The notes beneath the pieces are model-generated. The model did no database searches and was not told the origin of the DNA. It saw only the letters and a program-made list of their open reading frames with translations. A stretch of 46,232 nucleotides of DNA. It comes from Synechococcaceae cyanobacterium SM2_3_2. Lineage in GTDB: Bacteria; Cyanobacteriota; Cyanobacteriia; Thermostichales; Thermostichaceae. Of this stretch, positions 1-8,730 are shown piece after piece. The stretch lies in the NCBI GenBank assembly GCA_012031565.1, contig JAAUUM010000007.1, forward strand, positions 1 to 46,232, in the 5' to 3' direction. Every line of letters begins with the position of its first letter. The first letter of the stretch is position 1. A program made the position numbers and the translations under genes.

Positions 1-630
1 GCTGCTTCAATCGCATGAACGACCTGATCCCCGGCGCCGGTGGAGGGATCCCTGACCTATCACGGCAAAGACCTCTACGCCTCCAACGTGGATCCCGTGG
101 CAGTCCGCCGTCGTATCGGCATGGTGTTCCAAAAGCCCAACCCCTTCCCCAAGAGCATCTTTGACAACATCGCCTATGGCCCCCGCGTCTTGGGCATGGA
201 TGTGGACATGAACGAGGTGGTGGAAACCTCTCTCAAGCAAGCCGCCCTCTGGGATGAGGTTAAGGACAAGCTCAAGGCCAGTGGCACCTCCCTGTCCGGT
301 GGTCAGCAGCAACGGTTGTGTATCGCCCGCGCCGTCGCTGTCCAGCCGGATGTGATTTTGATGGATGAACCCTGCTCAGCCTTGGATCCCATCTCCACCC
401 GCCGGATCGAAGAGCTGATGAAGGAGCTGCGGCAGCAGTACACCATCGTCATCGTCACCCACAATATGCAGCAGGCCAGCCGTGTCTCCGACATGACCGC
501 CTTCTTTAGTGTGGAAATGCAGGACAACCGCCGCATCGGGGAACTGATGGAGTTCAACCCCACCGAGCAGATCTTCAACAATCCCGCCCAAGAAGCCACC
601 CGCGACTATGTGGAAGGTCGGTTCGGCTGA
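1..630 (+). CDS. pstB: Phosphate ABC transporter ATP-binding protein PstB (5' end missing, frame break near base 39)
   Basis: ATPase subunit of the high-affinity PstSCAB phosphate importer, acting on the cytoplasmic face of the inner membrane. The window opens inside the gene, so the Walker A loop is off the edge. Visible parts are the family stretch [13 protein letters not shown], the ABC signature [14 protein letters not shown], Walker B VILMDEP, the D-loop SALDPIS and the switch histidine in VTHNMQQ. The ending GRFG is typical of PstB. Bases 3-38 read as [12 protein letters not shown] in frame 3, while the rest from base 40 reads VEGSLTYHG in frame 1. One Arg codon is expected between them and only one base is left, so two bases are missing (or one is extra). 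The GTG at 40 is therefore an internal Val codon, not a start. Identity is certain; whether the break is real is not. Confidence 0.93.
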
Positions 631-740
631 TTTGGTGAGAGGAATGGATGGAGCGACAACAGTAGGGATCCCTGGGTTGAGGCTTGGGGATCTCTATCAT
701 GTAGAGGGATCCTGGCAAGGGCATCGAGCTTGATTAGATC

Positions 741-1346
741 ATGACCGTTACTCAGACGCTAACTTTTGATAGATTTTTGGCTCTTCATGGCGATGACAAC
801 CGCTACGAACTGGCTGATGGAGATTTAGTAGACATGGATCCCACCGGCCCTCACGAAGTTGTGGCTGGCAAGTTGGCGTTGTATCTAGGGATGGCCATCA
901 TTCAAGCCAAAAAGCCTTGGATCTTGCCCCGCACCTGTCTGATTCGCCCTTTTGCCAGTGCCGCCACAGCCCGCCGCCCGGACTTGATCGTTTTGGATGA
1001 AACCCTGTTGCCCTACGAACCTCGCTGGCAGCAAGAACCCGTTATCACCTTAAGTCAGACCATCAAGCTAGTGGCAGAAGTGGTCAGCACCAATTGGGAA
1101 AATGACTACGCCCGCAAAGTAGACGAGTATGCCCTCTTCGGGATCCCGGAATACTGGATTGTCGATTATCGGGGACTGGGTGGCAGCGCCTTTATTGGCA
1201 GACCCAAACAACCGGTTCTGACCCTCTGTACGCTAGAGGCCGGCGACTATCAACAAAAACAGTATCGAGTTGGACAGTTGATTCAATCACGGCTGTTTTC
1301 CAACCTCCAACTTTGTCTTGATGATCTATTGCCCAAATCGGTTTGA
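741..1346 (+). CDS. Uma2 family endonuclease-fold protein (DUF820)
   Basis: A 201-residue protein of the Uma2/DUF820 family, a PD-(D/E)xK nuclease-fold group greatly expanded in cyanobacteria, mostly without a known biological role. Visible family features are the N-terminal YELADGDLVDMDP block (about residues 22-34), RRPDLIVLDE (79-88) with the likely catalytic Asp81, LVAEVVS (110-116) with Glu113, the following KVDEY and the IPEYWIVD block (135-142). Length is normal. It stands alone between pstB and the PLD gene. The ATG at 741 fits the family N terminus. The stop codon lies inside a 10-bp tandem duplication (1341-1360). It may be a stand-alone nuclease or a domesticated selfish element; the sequence does not tell which. 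Confidence 0.85.
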   Translation: MTVTQTLTFDRFLALHGDDNRYELADGDLVDMDPTGPHEVVAGKLALYLGMAIIQAKKPWILPRTCLIRPFASAATARRPDLIVLDETLLPYEPRWQQEPVITLSQTIKLVAEVVSTNWENDYARKVDEYALFGIPEYWIVDYRGLGGSAFIGRPKQPVLTLCTLEAGDYQQKQYRVGQLIQSRLFSNLQLCLDDLLPKSV

Positions 1347-1360
1347 GTCAATTTGAGTCA
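1341..1360. repeat. 10-bp tandem duplication over the Uma2 stop codon
   Basis: Two 10-bp copies (GTTTGAGTCA, ATTTGAGTCA) differing at one base. The TGA stop of the Uma2 gene is in the first copy. It is one of several locus-private tandem duplications in this window. Confidence 0.7.
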
Positions 1361-1407
1361 AGTGAACACAACCTAAGACGGTAGATAACGCCTAGAGAGG
1401 GATCCCC

Positions 1408-3087
1408 ATGCGTAGCTGGAAAAAATACATACCCTGGGCTGTCATTCTGCTGGTGCTGGTGGGCATCGGGTATGTGGTCGGCCCCCGGCTCAGCCCCGAA
1501 GAACCCTTGGGGTTGGTGGATGGGCAACAGACGTTACAGACCCTGGATCCGCTGCCCCAACACCCTCAGATCAAGGTCTATCTCAACCAATCTCAGGCCA
1601 ACACCTACACGGATCCCTATCGCCAGATCTATCGCCATGGGGACAATCTGGAGCAATTCATCCTCGATCAGATTGACTCCGCCCAGCAGTCTATCGACAT
1701 GGCAATCCAAGAATTAAACCTGCCCCTGATCGCCCAAGCCCTGGCCCAAAAACAAGCCGCCGGGATCCCAGTGCGGGTGATCACTGAAAACACCTACGTT
1801 CGACCTTGGGATCAGATCGCCACCGCCCCAACCGAGGATCCGGATATACCCGAACTCTCAGAACGAGAAGCCGTCAAAGTCGAGGAATATATTGCCCTGA
1901 TCGATGTCAATCGGGACGGAGAGTTAGATCCCGACGAGATCGCCAGCCGTGATGTCTACCAGATCATGGACAACGCCGGGATCCCGTGGCTCGACGATAC
2001 CGCAGATGGCTCGGCGGGCAGCGGCCTGATGCACCACAAATTTATCCTGATCGACGGCCAAAAGCTGGTGACGGGATCCGCCAATTTCACCCTGTCAGAT
2101 ATTCACGGGGACTTTGGCGAAGATCTAAGTCGGGGCAACGCCAATCACATGCTGCTGATCGCCAGCTCCCAAGTGGCGGGCGTCTTTGCCCAAGAATTTG
2201 ACCTGATGTGGGGGGATGGCCCCGGTGGACAGCCAGATAGTTTATTTGGTGTCCAAAAGCCCGAACGCCCTATCCAAACGGTGCAGGTGGGAAACGCCAC
2301 AGTGGGGATCCATTTTTCCCCCGCCAGCCACTCGCTACCCTATGCAGACACCAGCAATGGGGCCATTGTGGCAACCCTTCAGCAAGCCCAACAGAGTGCC
2401 GCCCTGGCTTTGTTTGTCTTTACCGACTCCGGCATCGCCAACAAGCTACACCGGATGCACCACGACCGCAATGTGACGATTCGGGGGGTGTTTGATCCCG
2501 GTTTTGCCTATCGAGACTACAGTCGCACCCTGGATTTATGGGGGGTGACCCCGCTGGAGGATGGTTGCCTACTGGATCCTGACCGTCAGATCTGGAGTGA
2601 CCCGATCATCGACAGCATCGGGATCCCACAGCTCCACAGCACCGACAAGCTGCACCACAAATTTGGCCTGCTGGATGCGGACAGCCCCCAAGCCACTCTG
2701 ATCACGGGATCCCACAATTGGTCAGTTGCCGCCAATCACAGCAACGATGAGGCTCTGCTGATCATTCAAGATCCCGTCGTGGCCGCCCATCTGGAGCGCG
2801 AGTTTGAGCGATTGATCGTCTCCGCCCGCTTTGGCCCCTCCCGCAGCCTCAGCGAACGAACCCAGGCTCAAGCCACCGCCTGCCCCAATCCGATTTTGGC
2901 GGGATCCCAGCTGATCAACCTCAACACCGCTTCTGTGGAGGAATTGACCCAATTACCGGGCATCGGCCCCACCCTAGCCGAGCGCATTGTTGCCGCCCGC
3001 CCCTTCTCTTCTCTCGAAGACCTGGATCGGGTCAACGGCATTGGCCCCAGCCGCATCGCCGCCATCCAAGAGCGGGTGGAATGGTGA
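1408..3087 (+). CDS. Membrane-anchored phospholipase D-fold protein with EF-hand and C-terminal helix-hairpin-helix
   Basis: 559 residues. Residues 8-25 form one hydrophobic segment with no clear cleavage site, suggesting a membrane anchor with the rest outside the cytoplasm. Two PLD half-sites follow. The first is HHKFILID (about 209-216) with GSANFT after it; the second is HHKFGLLD (about 416-423) with GSHNWS after it. Both keep His, Lys and Asp, so an active HKD enzyme acting on a phosphodiester (lipid or nucleic acid) is expected. Inserted in the first half is an EF-hand-like loop, DVNRDGELDPDE (166-177), that could bind calcium. Residues 503-556 are a ComEA-like double helix-hairpin-helix (LNTASVEELTQLPGIG, then VNGIGPSRIAAI), a non-specific DNA-binding module. 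The combination suggests an envelope nuclease rather than a lipase, but that is inference. Start ATG follows a GAGAGGGATCCCC stretch that may serve as the ribosome site. Confidence 0.85.
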   Translation: MRSWKKYIPWAVILLVLVGIGYVVGPRLSPEEPLGLVDGQQTLQTLDPLPQHPQIKVYLNQSQANTYTDPYRQIYRHGDNLEQFILDQIDSAQQSIDMAIQELNLPLIAQALAQKQAAGIPVRVITENTYVRPWDQIATAPTEDPDIPELSEREAVKVEEYIALIDVNRDGELDPDEIASRDVYQIMDNAGIPWLDDTADGSAGSGLMHHKFILIDGQKLVTGSANFTLSDIHGDFGEDLSRGNANHMLLIASSQVAGVFAQEFDLMWGDGPGGQPDSLFGVQKPERPIQTVQVGNATVGIHFSPASHSLPYADTSNGAIVATLQQAQQSAALALFVFTDSGIANKLHRMHHDRNVTIRGVFDPGFAYRDYSRTLDLWGVTPLEDGCLLDPDRQIWSDPIIDSIGIPQLHSTDKLHHKFGLLDADSPQATLITGSHNWSVAANHSNDEALLIIQDPVVAAHLEREFERLIVSARFGPSRSLSERTQAQATACPNPILAGSQLINLNTASVEELTQLPGIGPTLAERIVAARPFSSLEDLDRVNGIGPSRIAAIQERVEW

Positions 3088-3397
3088 TCTGCGTATCCAC
3101 CCGAGCGTCGGGGGAACAATCGGGCCGATAGCCTGCACAACATCGCCAGGGCTCCCTGGAGGGAACCATCCTGTCATCCTTCACCGACAACGCCATCGAC
3201 GGGATCCACTATGACTGCGACCTGCCCGCCCGCCAGGGATCCACGCTCTACTAAGTGAACATACACCAGCCGCCTGCCCAGAGCGTCACGTTGATCACAG
3301 TCCAGGGATCCAGAAATGATAGGCTTCTAGGCGAATCCAAACTCAACACAAGTTCACTCTTATCCAAGTTCATTCTTATCAATGGGGATCCAAGGCA
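3088..3397. other. Spacer between PLD gene and argG, with coding-like relic
   Basis: This 310-base spacer holds no intact gene. Around 3145-3254 one plus frame reads a protein-like tail (GTILSSFTDNAIDG, then IHYDCDLPARQGSTLY and a stop). Just upstream, a different frame reads GNNRADSLHNIAR. The two could be a frameshifted remnant of a small gene or chance open frames; I recognise no family. GGGATCC motifs occur, and a 16-bp tandem duplication lies directly before argG. Confidence 0.3.
3350..3381. repeat. 16-bp tandem duplication upstream of argG
   Basis: Two adjacent 16-bp copies, AAGTTCACTCTTATCC and AAGTTCATTCTTATCA, end 16 bases before the argG ATG. They lie in the expected leader or promoter region, so copy number could affect argG expression, although nothing here proves that. 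Confidence 0.7.
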
Positions 3398-4603
3398 ATG
3401 GGGCGAGCAAAAAAAGTGGTGTTGGCCTATTCAGGCGGCGTGGACACTTCGGTCTGTATTCCTTATCTCATGAATGAGTGGGGGGTGGAGGCGGTGGTCA
3501 CTCTGGCGGTGGATCTGGGCCAAGGGGCCGAACTGGAAGCAATTCAGGCCAAAGCCCTCAAAGCGGGAGCAGAGCAATCGTTGGTGCAAGATGCCGTCAC
3601 CACCCTGATCACCGACTACGCCTTTCCCGCCCTCCAGGCCAACGCCCTCTACGAAAACCGCTATCCCCTCTCCACCGCCTTGGCCCGCCCCCTGATCGCC
3701 AAATTGCTGGTGGAAGTGGCCGACAGCGTCGGAGCTGATGCGGTGGCCCACGGCTGTACTGGCAAAGGCAATGACCAAGTTCGCTTTGATCTGGCCATTG
3801 CCGCCCTCAATCCCAACCTCAAGGTCTTAGCCCCCGCCCGCGAGTGGGGCATGAGCCGCGAGGAAGCCATCGCCTACGGAGACAAATACGGGATCCCGGT
3901 GCCCGTGAAAAAATCCAGCCCCTACAGCATTGACCTCAATATCCTGGGCCGCAGTGCCGAGGCTGGCATATTGGAAAATGCCGATGCCGAACCTCCCGAA
4001 GAAGTCTACGCCCTCACCCGCGCCGTCAAAGATACCCCCGACGAACCCACCTATGTGGAGATCGCCTTTGAGCGTGGGATCCCGGTGGAGCTGGATGGCC
4101 AAAAGCTGGATCCCCGCACTCTGTTTGAGCGGCTTAACAAGCTGGCGGGAGATAATGGCGTCGGTCGCATCGATATGGTGGAAAACCGCTTGGTGGGGAT
4201 CAAGTCCCGCGAGATTTATGAATGTCCCGCCCTGCTGGTGCTGATCGCTGCCCACCGCGAGTTGGAAAGCCTGACCCTACCCCGCGAGCTGAGTCAGTAC
4301 AAACTGGGGGTCGAGACCACCTACAGCCAACTGGTCTACAACGGTCTCTGGTATTCCCCCCTCCGCAATGCCCTGGATGGCTTTGTGGGATCCACGCAGG
4401 AGCAGGTAACCGGGGTGGTACGGATGCGCCTGTTCAAGGGGCAAGCGGTGGGGGTGGGTCGCCGTTCCCCCTATTCCCTCTACGATGCCGCTTTGGCCAC
4501 CTACGGCCAGGATGATGCCTTTGATCACAAAGCTGCCGAAGGCTTTATCTATGTCTGGGGTCTGCCCACCCGTACTTGGTCAAAACTGCACAACCAAGGC
4601 TAA
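3398..4603 (+). CDS. argG: Argininosuccinate synthase
   Basis: 401 residues, the usual length. It joins citrulline and aspartate using ATP to form argininosuccinate, the penultimate step of arginine synthesis, in the cytoplasm. The N-type ATP pyrophosphatase P-loop SGGVDTS is at residues 12-18. Further family blocks are [13 protein letters not shown], the SPYSID stretch, and the C-terminal half with [11 protein letters not shown]. The ATG at 3398 gives the family-typical start [14 protein letters not shown]; an upstream in-frame extension is not needed. No other arginine gene is adjacent, as is common in cyanobacteria where arg genes are scattered. Two GGGATCCC octamers at 3890 and 4076 are read as Gly-Ile-Pro. 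Confidence 0.98.
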   Translation: MGRAKKVVLAYSGGVDTSVCIPYLMNEWGVEAVVTLAVDLGQGAELEAIQAKALKAGAEQSLVQDAVTTLITDYAFPALQANALYENRYPLSTALARPLIAKLLVEVADSVGADAVAHGCTGKGNDQVRFDLAIAALNPNLKVLAPAREWGMSREEAIAYGDKYGIPVPVKKSSPYSIDLNILGRSAEAGILENADAEPPEEVYALTRAVKDTPDEPTYVEIAFERGIPVELDGQKLDPRTLFERLNKLAGDNGVGRIDMVENRLVGIKSREIYECPALLVLIAAHRELESLTLPRELSQYKLGVETTYSQLVYNGLWYSPLRNALDGFVGSTQEQVTGVVRMRLFKGQAVGVGRRSPYSLYDAALATYGQDDAFDHKAAEGFIYVWGLPTRTWSKLHNQG

Positions 4604-4617
4604 CGGTACTGGTCAGC

Positions 4618-4651
4618 GGGATCCCTGTGGTGTGCCACGGCCAGGGATCCC
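4618..4651. terminator. Inverted repeat built from two GGGATCCC octamers after argG
   Basis: GGGATCCCTG (4618-4627) pairs perfectly with CAGGGATCCC (4642-4651), and the loop holds a further TGG/CCA pairing. It starts 14 bases after the argG stop. There is no U-tract, so it may be a weak or factor-assisted terminator or an mRNA-stabilising hairpin. Confidence 0.45.
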
Positions 4652-4820
4652 AGCTCGCTTGATTCACCCCATAGTCGCCTAACCTAATCGATCAGCGCCC
4701 CACTGTGAAAACGTAGATCCGCGCTCAAATGTGCAGGATCCCGCAGGGGGCCTGGGGCCAGTTCGGGCGAGGCCGTTGATATAATCCATCTAGCCAAGTT
4801 CCCCAGTTCGGTTTTCATGT

Positions 4821-6887
4821 GTGGTGTGCGGTATGCAGTCAGATCGTCAACGTCGGCCAGCTCATCAAAATCAGAACCGCCGCCAGTCCTGGATCCCGAC
4901 TTTGGGATGCAGCTCTTTGTTGATGGTAGCTTTACTATCTCCTCCTCCTGCCCTAGCTCAGGATCCCGTGCAGTTTGACTTCACCAATCCAGGCTCAGCC
5001 CCAATGCCTGATCTGGACATTGACCTCAGCCCTAGCACTGAGATCCCCAGCACTGAAGGGGATCCCGCTTCATCACAGGCCCAACCGGGCACCTTGGATT
5101 TTCGCACGGATGAGGCGACTCCCCCCCCATCTCCGGGTGCTCCAGCCCCCGCTGCTCCCCCGCCCGCCAATGGTGAGCCAGAGGTTTTGGTGGCAGAGGT
5201 TTTGGTGCAGGGCACGGAGGATCCCGATTTGGTGGATCGGATCTATCGCGTCATTGGCACCCGAGCTGGTCAAGTGACAACACGAAGTCAATTGCAACGG
5301 GACATCGATGCCGTTTTTGCCACCGGCTTGTTTGCAGATGTCCAAGCCTTGCCCTCTGACACCAGCTTGGGGGTGAGGGTCACATTTGAGGTACAGGCCA
5401 ATCCGGTTTTACAGGCAGTGCAGACAGAAGGAGCAACGGTACTGCCGGAGGAAGTCCTCGATGAGTTTTTTGGGGACTTGCAGGGGGAGGTGATCAACTT
5501 TGGGGAATTGCAGGCCAGTGTCCAGGCCATCGAAGATTGGTACACCGACAACGGCTATGTGCTGGCTCAGGTGACAGATGTGCGCTCAGGTGAGGATGGC
5601 ACCGTCACCCTCGATGTCTCGGAAGGGCAGATCGAAGATATTCGCGTCCAGGGCAATGACCGCACCCGCGATTTTATTGTCACCCGCTCTTTGGCAGCAG
5701 AGCCGGGAGATATTTTTAACCGCGACCGCATCCAGGAGGATCTACAGCGGGTTTTTGAGCTGAATCTATTTGAGGATGTGAATGTGTCGCTGGATCCCGG
5801 CCAGGATCCCGAAAAAGTGGTGGTGGTGGTCAACGTGGAGGAACGCCGCACGGGATCCCTAGCTGGTACATTGGGGGTCAGCTCCGCCAGTGGGGTGTTT
5901 GGGGGTGTCAGCGTCTCGGATCAAAATCTGGGGGGCAACAACCAACAGGCCAGCGCCAATGTTCAAGTGGGATCCAATGAGACCCTATTTGACCTCAACT
6001 TCACGGATCCCCGCATCGCCACGATGGAGATTCCCACCTCGTATAACATCAACCTCTCCAGTCGCCAGTCTGGCAGCTTTGTCTTTAATGAGGGTTTCAG
6101 CTTGCCCAATGGTGAGTCTGTCCGCATCCGACGGATTGGTGGCGGGGTGACTTTCTCTCGTCCGATTGGGGGCAATTGGCGAGGCAGTCTGGGCACCGAA
6201 GTCCAAGTGGCCGAAGCCCGTGATAGCGAAGGCAACCAACAGCGGTTTGATGTCTTGGGCAACCCGATTGTTTTTAGTGAGACTGGTCAAGATGTCTATA
6301 CTCGGGCACGGTTGGGGATCAGTCGCGACACCCGCGATAGTGGCACCATTCCCACCCAGGGATCCATTCTGCGGGCTTCTACAGAGCAGTCGGTAGGGGT
6401 ATTTGAAAATGGTCTGACTGGCAACCGCATCCAAGTCAGCTATAGCCAGTTCATTCCCGTAGATTTGTTTGAAACCCGCTCTGAGACCCAGCAGGTGCTG
6501 GCGCTGGATCTGCGCGGCGGCACAGCCTTAGGGGATCTGGCCCCTTACGATGCCTTCTCGCTGGGCGGCGGTAGTAGCGTCCGGGGCTTCTTTGAGGGGG
6601 GCATCGGATCGGGTCGCAGCTTCGCCCAAGCCTCGGCAGAACTGCGCTTCCCCATCTTTGATCCGGTGGGGGCTGTGGTGTTTGCTGACTACGGCAGCGA
6701 TTTGGGTACTGCTGCTCAGATTGTCGGGAATCCGGCTGGGGTGCGGGGCAAGCCAGGAGATGGGCTGGGCATTGGCCTGGGCTTACGGATCCAATCGCCG
6801 CTGGGGCCACTTCGGATCGATTATGGTCTAGGCCAGGGCACAGCGGGAACCTCTCAGTTGCACTTTGGCATTGGCGAGAAGTTTTAA
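4821..6887 (+). CDS. bamA: Omp85-family outer membrane assembly protein (BamA/Toc75 type)
   Basis: Inserts beta-barrel proteins into the outer membrane; the cyanobacterial form is related to the chloroplast Toc75. The longest reading is 688 residues. A signal peptide ends at about residue 46 (ALA before QDP). A Pro/Ala/Ser/Thr-rich linker runs to about 115, typical of cyanobacterial Omp85 proteins. Three POTRA-like modules cover about 118-340, including FATGLFADVQ and FELNLFEDVNVS. The remainder is a 16-strand-type barrel with the conserved VRGF motif (587-590, usually VRG[FY]) and a terminal Phe. The first possible start is GTG at 4821; ATG at 4833 (MQSDRQRR) is an equally good and perhaps better start. 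The gene stands alone and is followed by an exported cyclophilin, which could also help fold envelope proteins. Confidence 0.93.
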   Translation: MVCGMQSDRQRRPAHQNQNRRQSWIPTLGCSSLLMVALLSPPPALAQDPVQFDFTNPGSAPMPDLDIDLSPSTEIPSTEGDPASSQAQPGTLDFRTDEATPPPSPGAPAPAAPPPANGEPEVLVAEVLVQGTEDPDLVDRIYRVIGTRAGQVTTRSQLQRDIDAVFATGLFADVQALPSDTSLGVRVTFEVQANPVLQAVQTEGATVLPEEVLDEFFGDLQGEVINFGELQASVQAIEDWYTDNGYVLAQVTDVRSGEDGTVTLDVSEGQIEDIRVQGNDRTRDFIVTRSLAAEPGDIFNRDRIQEDLQRVFELNLFEDVNVSLDPGQDPEKVVVVVNVEERRTGSLAGTLGVSSASGVFGGVSVSDQNLGGNNQQASANVQVGSNETLFDLNFTDPRIATMEIPTSYNINLSSRQSGSFVFNEGFSLPNGESVRIRRIGGGVTFSRPIGGNWRGSLGTEVQVAEARDSEGNQQRFDVLGNPIVFSETGQDVYTRARLGISRDTRDSGTIPTQGSILRASTEQSVGVFENGLTGNRIQVSYSQFIPVDLFETRSETQQVLALDLRGGTALGDLAPYDAFSLGGGSSVRGFFEGGIGSGRSFAQASAELRFPIFDPVGAVVFADYGSDLGTAAQIVGNPAGVRGKPGDGLGIGLGLRIQSPLGPLRIDYGLGQGTAGTSQLHFGIGEKF

Positions 6888-6936
6888 CTGAAGGGATCCC
6901 TGGGGTTTGATCCTGGTGAACTGTGGGTTTCTCAAC

Positions 6937-6969
6937 CCAGATCACAGCCAGATCATAGCCAGTTCACAG
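6937..6969. repeat. 11-bp triplicate upstream of the cyclophilin gene
   Basis: Three adjacent copies: CCAGATCACAG, CCAGATCATAG, CCAGTTCACAG. The array ends 39 bases before the chosen start at 7009. An 11-bp period puts the copies on one face of the helix, which would suit an operator, but the unit is not a known box. Confidence 0.6.
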
Positions 6970-7008
6970 AACGTACACATGACCTTTTTTGAGCGGGAAA
7001 TAACAACC

Positions 7009-7626
7009 ATGCAACGACTTTTAATTTCGCTGACACTACTGCTTGTGCTGGGAATGGGACTTGTGGCCCCTGGATTTGCTCGAACCCTGCTCTCACAAAA
7101 TGCAGTCGAGGGCAAAACCTTTACCGCTCCTCCCGAGATGACGATTGATCCTGAGACCACCTACACCGCCACGGTCGAAACTTCGGCGGGGACGATGATA
7201 CTGGAGTTACTGCCCCAAGAAGCCCCCAAAACGGTCAATAACTTTGTCTTTCTGGCCAACGAGGGGTTCTACGAGGATGTCATCTTTCATCGGGTGATCG
7301 AGGGGTTCATGATTCAGGGGGGGGATCCCACGGGTACGGGTGCGGGTGGCCCCGGCTATCGCTTTGAGGATGAGCCGGTGCAGCGCCCCTATAACCGAGG
7401 CACGGTGGCGATGGCCAATGCTGGCCCCAATACCAACGGCAGCCAGTTCTTCATCATGCACGCTGATTATCCCCTGCCACCCAATTACACCGTCTTTGGT
7501 CAGCTGATCGAAGGGGAAGATGTCTTGGATGCCATCGCCACCGCCCCCACTGCTGGGATGGATCGTCCTACAGATCCCGTGGTGATTGAGTCCATTACCA
7601 TTGAAGAAACCGAAGCGGAAGGCTAA
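7009..7626 (+). CDS. Exported peptidyl-prolyl cis-trans isomerase, cyclophilin type
   Basis: Speeds up cis-trans isomerisation of peptidyl-proline bonds in folding proteins, probably in the periplasm or thylakoid lumen. The chosen ATG at 7009 begins a signal peptide (MQRLLISLTLLLVLGMG, with likely cleavage after VAPGFA), which is why the longer open frame from 6907 was not used. The cyclophilin domain covers about residues 55-200. It has FHRVIEGFMIQGGDPTGTG, holding the catalytic Arg and the FMxQGGD motif, and NTNGSQFFI. Total length is 205 residues, normal for cyanobacterial exported cyclophilins. Single-domain, with no TPR or other extension. It follows bamA by about 120 bases in the same direction and might share its job in envelope protein folding, though co-transcription is not shown. 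Confidence 0.93.
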   Translation: MQRLLISLTLLLVLGMGLVAPGFARTLLSQNAVEGKTFTAPPEMTIDPETTYTATVETSAGTMILELLPQEAPKTVNNFVFLANEGFYEDVIFHRVIEGFMIQGGDPTGTGAGGPGYRFEDEPVQRPYNRGTVAMANAGPNTNGSQFFIMHADYPLPPNYTVFGQLIEGEDVLDAIATAPTAGMDRPTDPVVIESITIEETEAEG

Positions 7627-7677
7627 AGTTCTGATTCTGTTGATAATTTTGTTGACCTGAGAACGAATTCACTCGTC

Positions 7678-7714
7678 AAGCCGGGATCCTTAATGAACGA
7701 AGGGATCCCGGCTT
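7678..7714 (+). terminator. Perfect 12-bp hairpin after the cyclophilin gene
   Basis: AAGCCGGGATCC (7678-7689) pairs perfectly with GGATCCCGGCTT (7703-7714) around a 13-base loop. It lies 52 bases after the stop codon. Downstream is only a short T-rich stretch (TGACTTT), so termination is likely but not textbook. The stem is made from GGGATCCC motifs. Confidence 0.6.
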
Positions 7715-8218
7715 TGACTTTGGGCCGCACCCCAATTCAGGTCTCCAACTTGTCGAATTGACAAGAGATAGCCCTGAGGCAATCCATCAACCAAAATCTC
7801 ATCCAAAGTGGCGTTCTGTTCTCATGCCTCTTTCTATTCCTTTTTTGCGACAGGCCACCTATGGAGAGGTGCCCTTTGAAGCGAAAGGCCTGAATCAATG
7901 GCGGGCTACCTCCCTCTAGTACATCTGGCAATTGGTGCGGCAAGGTTGTGCCCAATGAGAAGGTGACAAATTCTGATGCAAAGCGAACTATCACATTTTT
8001 GACTATGGCGATGAACGAAATTGATGCCAGTTTGGGGGAGGATCTAGAAATGCCTGGGCCGGAGGTAAATTTTTCTGCTGGTGAAATCTTCACTATGGAA
8101 AATGATCTAGATTTCGGGATCCCTGACTGATTTTGGGGATGAGATGAAAGGATCAAAATCTACTGAGTTTTCCTATCTCAAACCCCCACGAAGCTTGCGA
8201 CCATTGCCTATCAATCTA
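7715..8218. other. Gene-poor stretch, no convincing coding sequence
   Basis: I find no gene I can defend. A short plus-strand frame (7948-8130, 60 residues, beginning MPNEKVTNSDAKRTITF) and a 139-residue minus frame overlap each other. The plus frame has plausible composition but no recognised family. The block MPLSIPFLRQATYGEVPFE at 7825 ends at a stop after 31 codons. The whole may be decayed coding sequence. Confidence 0.3.
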
Positions 8219-8545
8219 TCAGTACTGCTTTGGTGGTGAGAGATTAAATCGGCCTGATTCGACTGCTGCCCGGTCGAGAAAACGCTTATGATCTTGAGTG
8301 ATCCGGTAGTCATTGAGATTGATAGGATTGGCACCTTGGTCAATTTGATGAAGTCAGGATGTTAGCGATTCTCACCTGGGATCCATTGTCCATGAGGGTT
8401 ATATCCGGTGCTGAAATACAACTTAAGCGTACCTAGCTCATAACGATCAACGGCCCGTCTCAGCCGGGACTTGATGTAAGCGAGACTGAATATAAGAGGG
8501 TATGACGCTTCACCATGCCCATCTCGGTCAAATACCCCCAGTCTC
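8219..8545 (-). pseudogene. Decayed coding relic of unknown family
   Basis: On the minus strand two neighbouring frames read protein-like text. The upstream piece (about 8545 down to 8362) has no start codon and reads GVFDRDGHGEASYPLIFSL, then AYIKSRLRRAVDRYELG, and ends in IPGENR and a stop. The downstream piece (about 8352 down to 8219), in another frame, reads IDQGANPINLNDYRITQD, then KRFLDRAAVESGRFNL, and ends in PPKQY and a stop. Charge pattern and composition look coding, unlike the surrounding spacer. I do not recognise the family. It looks like the C-terminal part of a lost gene split by a frameshift. Confidence 0.35.
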
Positions 8546-8730
8546 TATTCATTCCCCTATCGTGCTATCATCACCCGTTTTTGTCCCTGCGGCATGGCAG
8601 TGAGCTTGTCAGAGTGGGGTGACAAAGTTGCAAGTTAAGAAATGTAACATAGCAGGTCATAAAGCGTATCATCGGTTTGCTCCCTAATGGATATGTCAAC
8701 AGCTAAAGTATAAAAAAATGTTGCGCTACC

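Noticed and set aside
40-42. GTG at base 40 as start of pstB
   Set aside because: It is the internal Val of the conserved RVEG stretch, and upstream bases encode PstB in another frame.
672-716. Hairpin after pstB (GGATCTCTA with TAGAGGGATCC) as terminator
   Set aside because: The stem has a two-base bulge and no T-run follows; too weak to call.
6937-6969. 11-bp triplicate before the cyclophilin gene as a Pho box
   Set aside because: Unit CCAGATCACAG bears no resemblance to the Pho box; kept only as a repeat.
7737-8156. 139-residue minus-strand frame in the gene-poor stretch
   Set aside because: Composition does not look coding, no family is recognised, and a plus-strand frame overlaps it.
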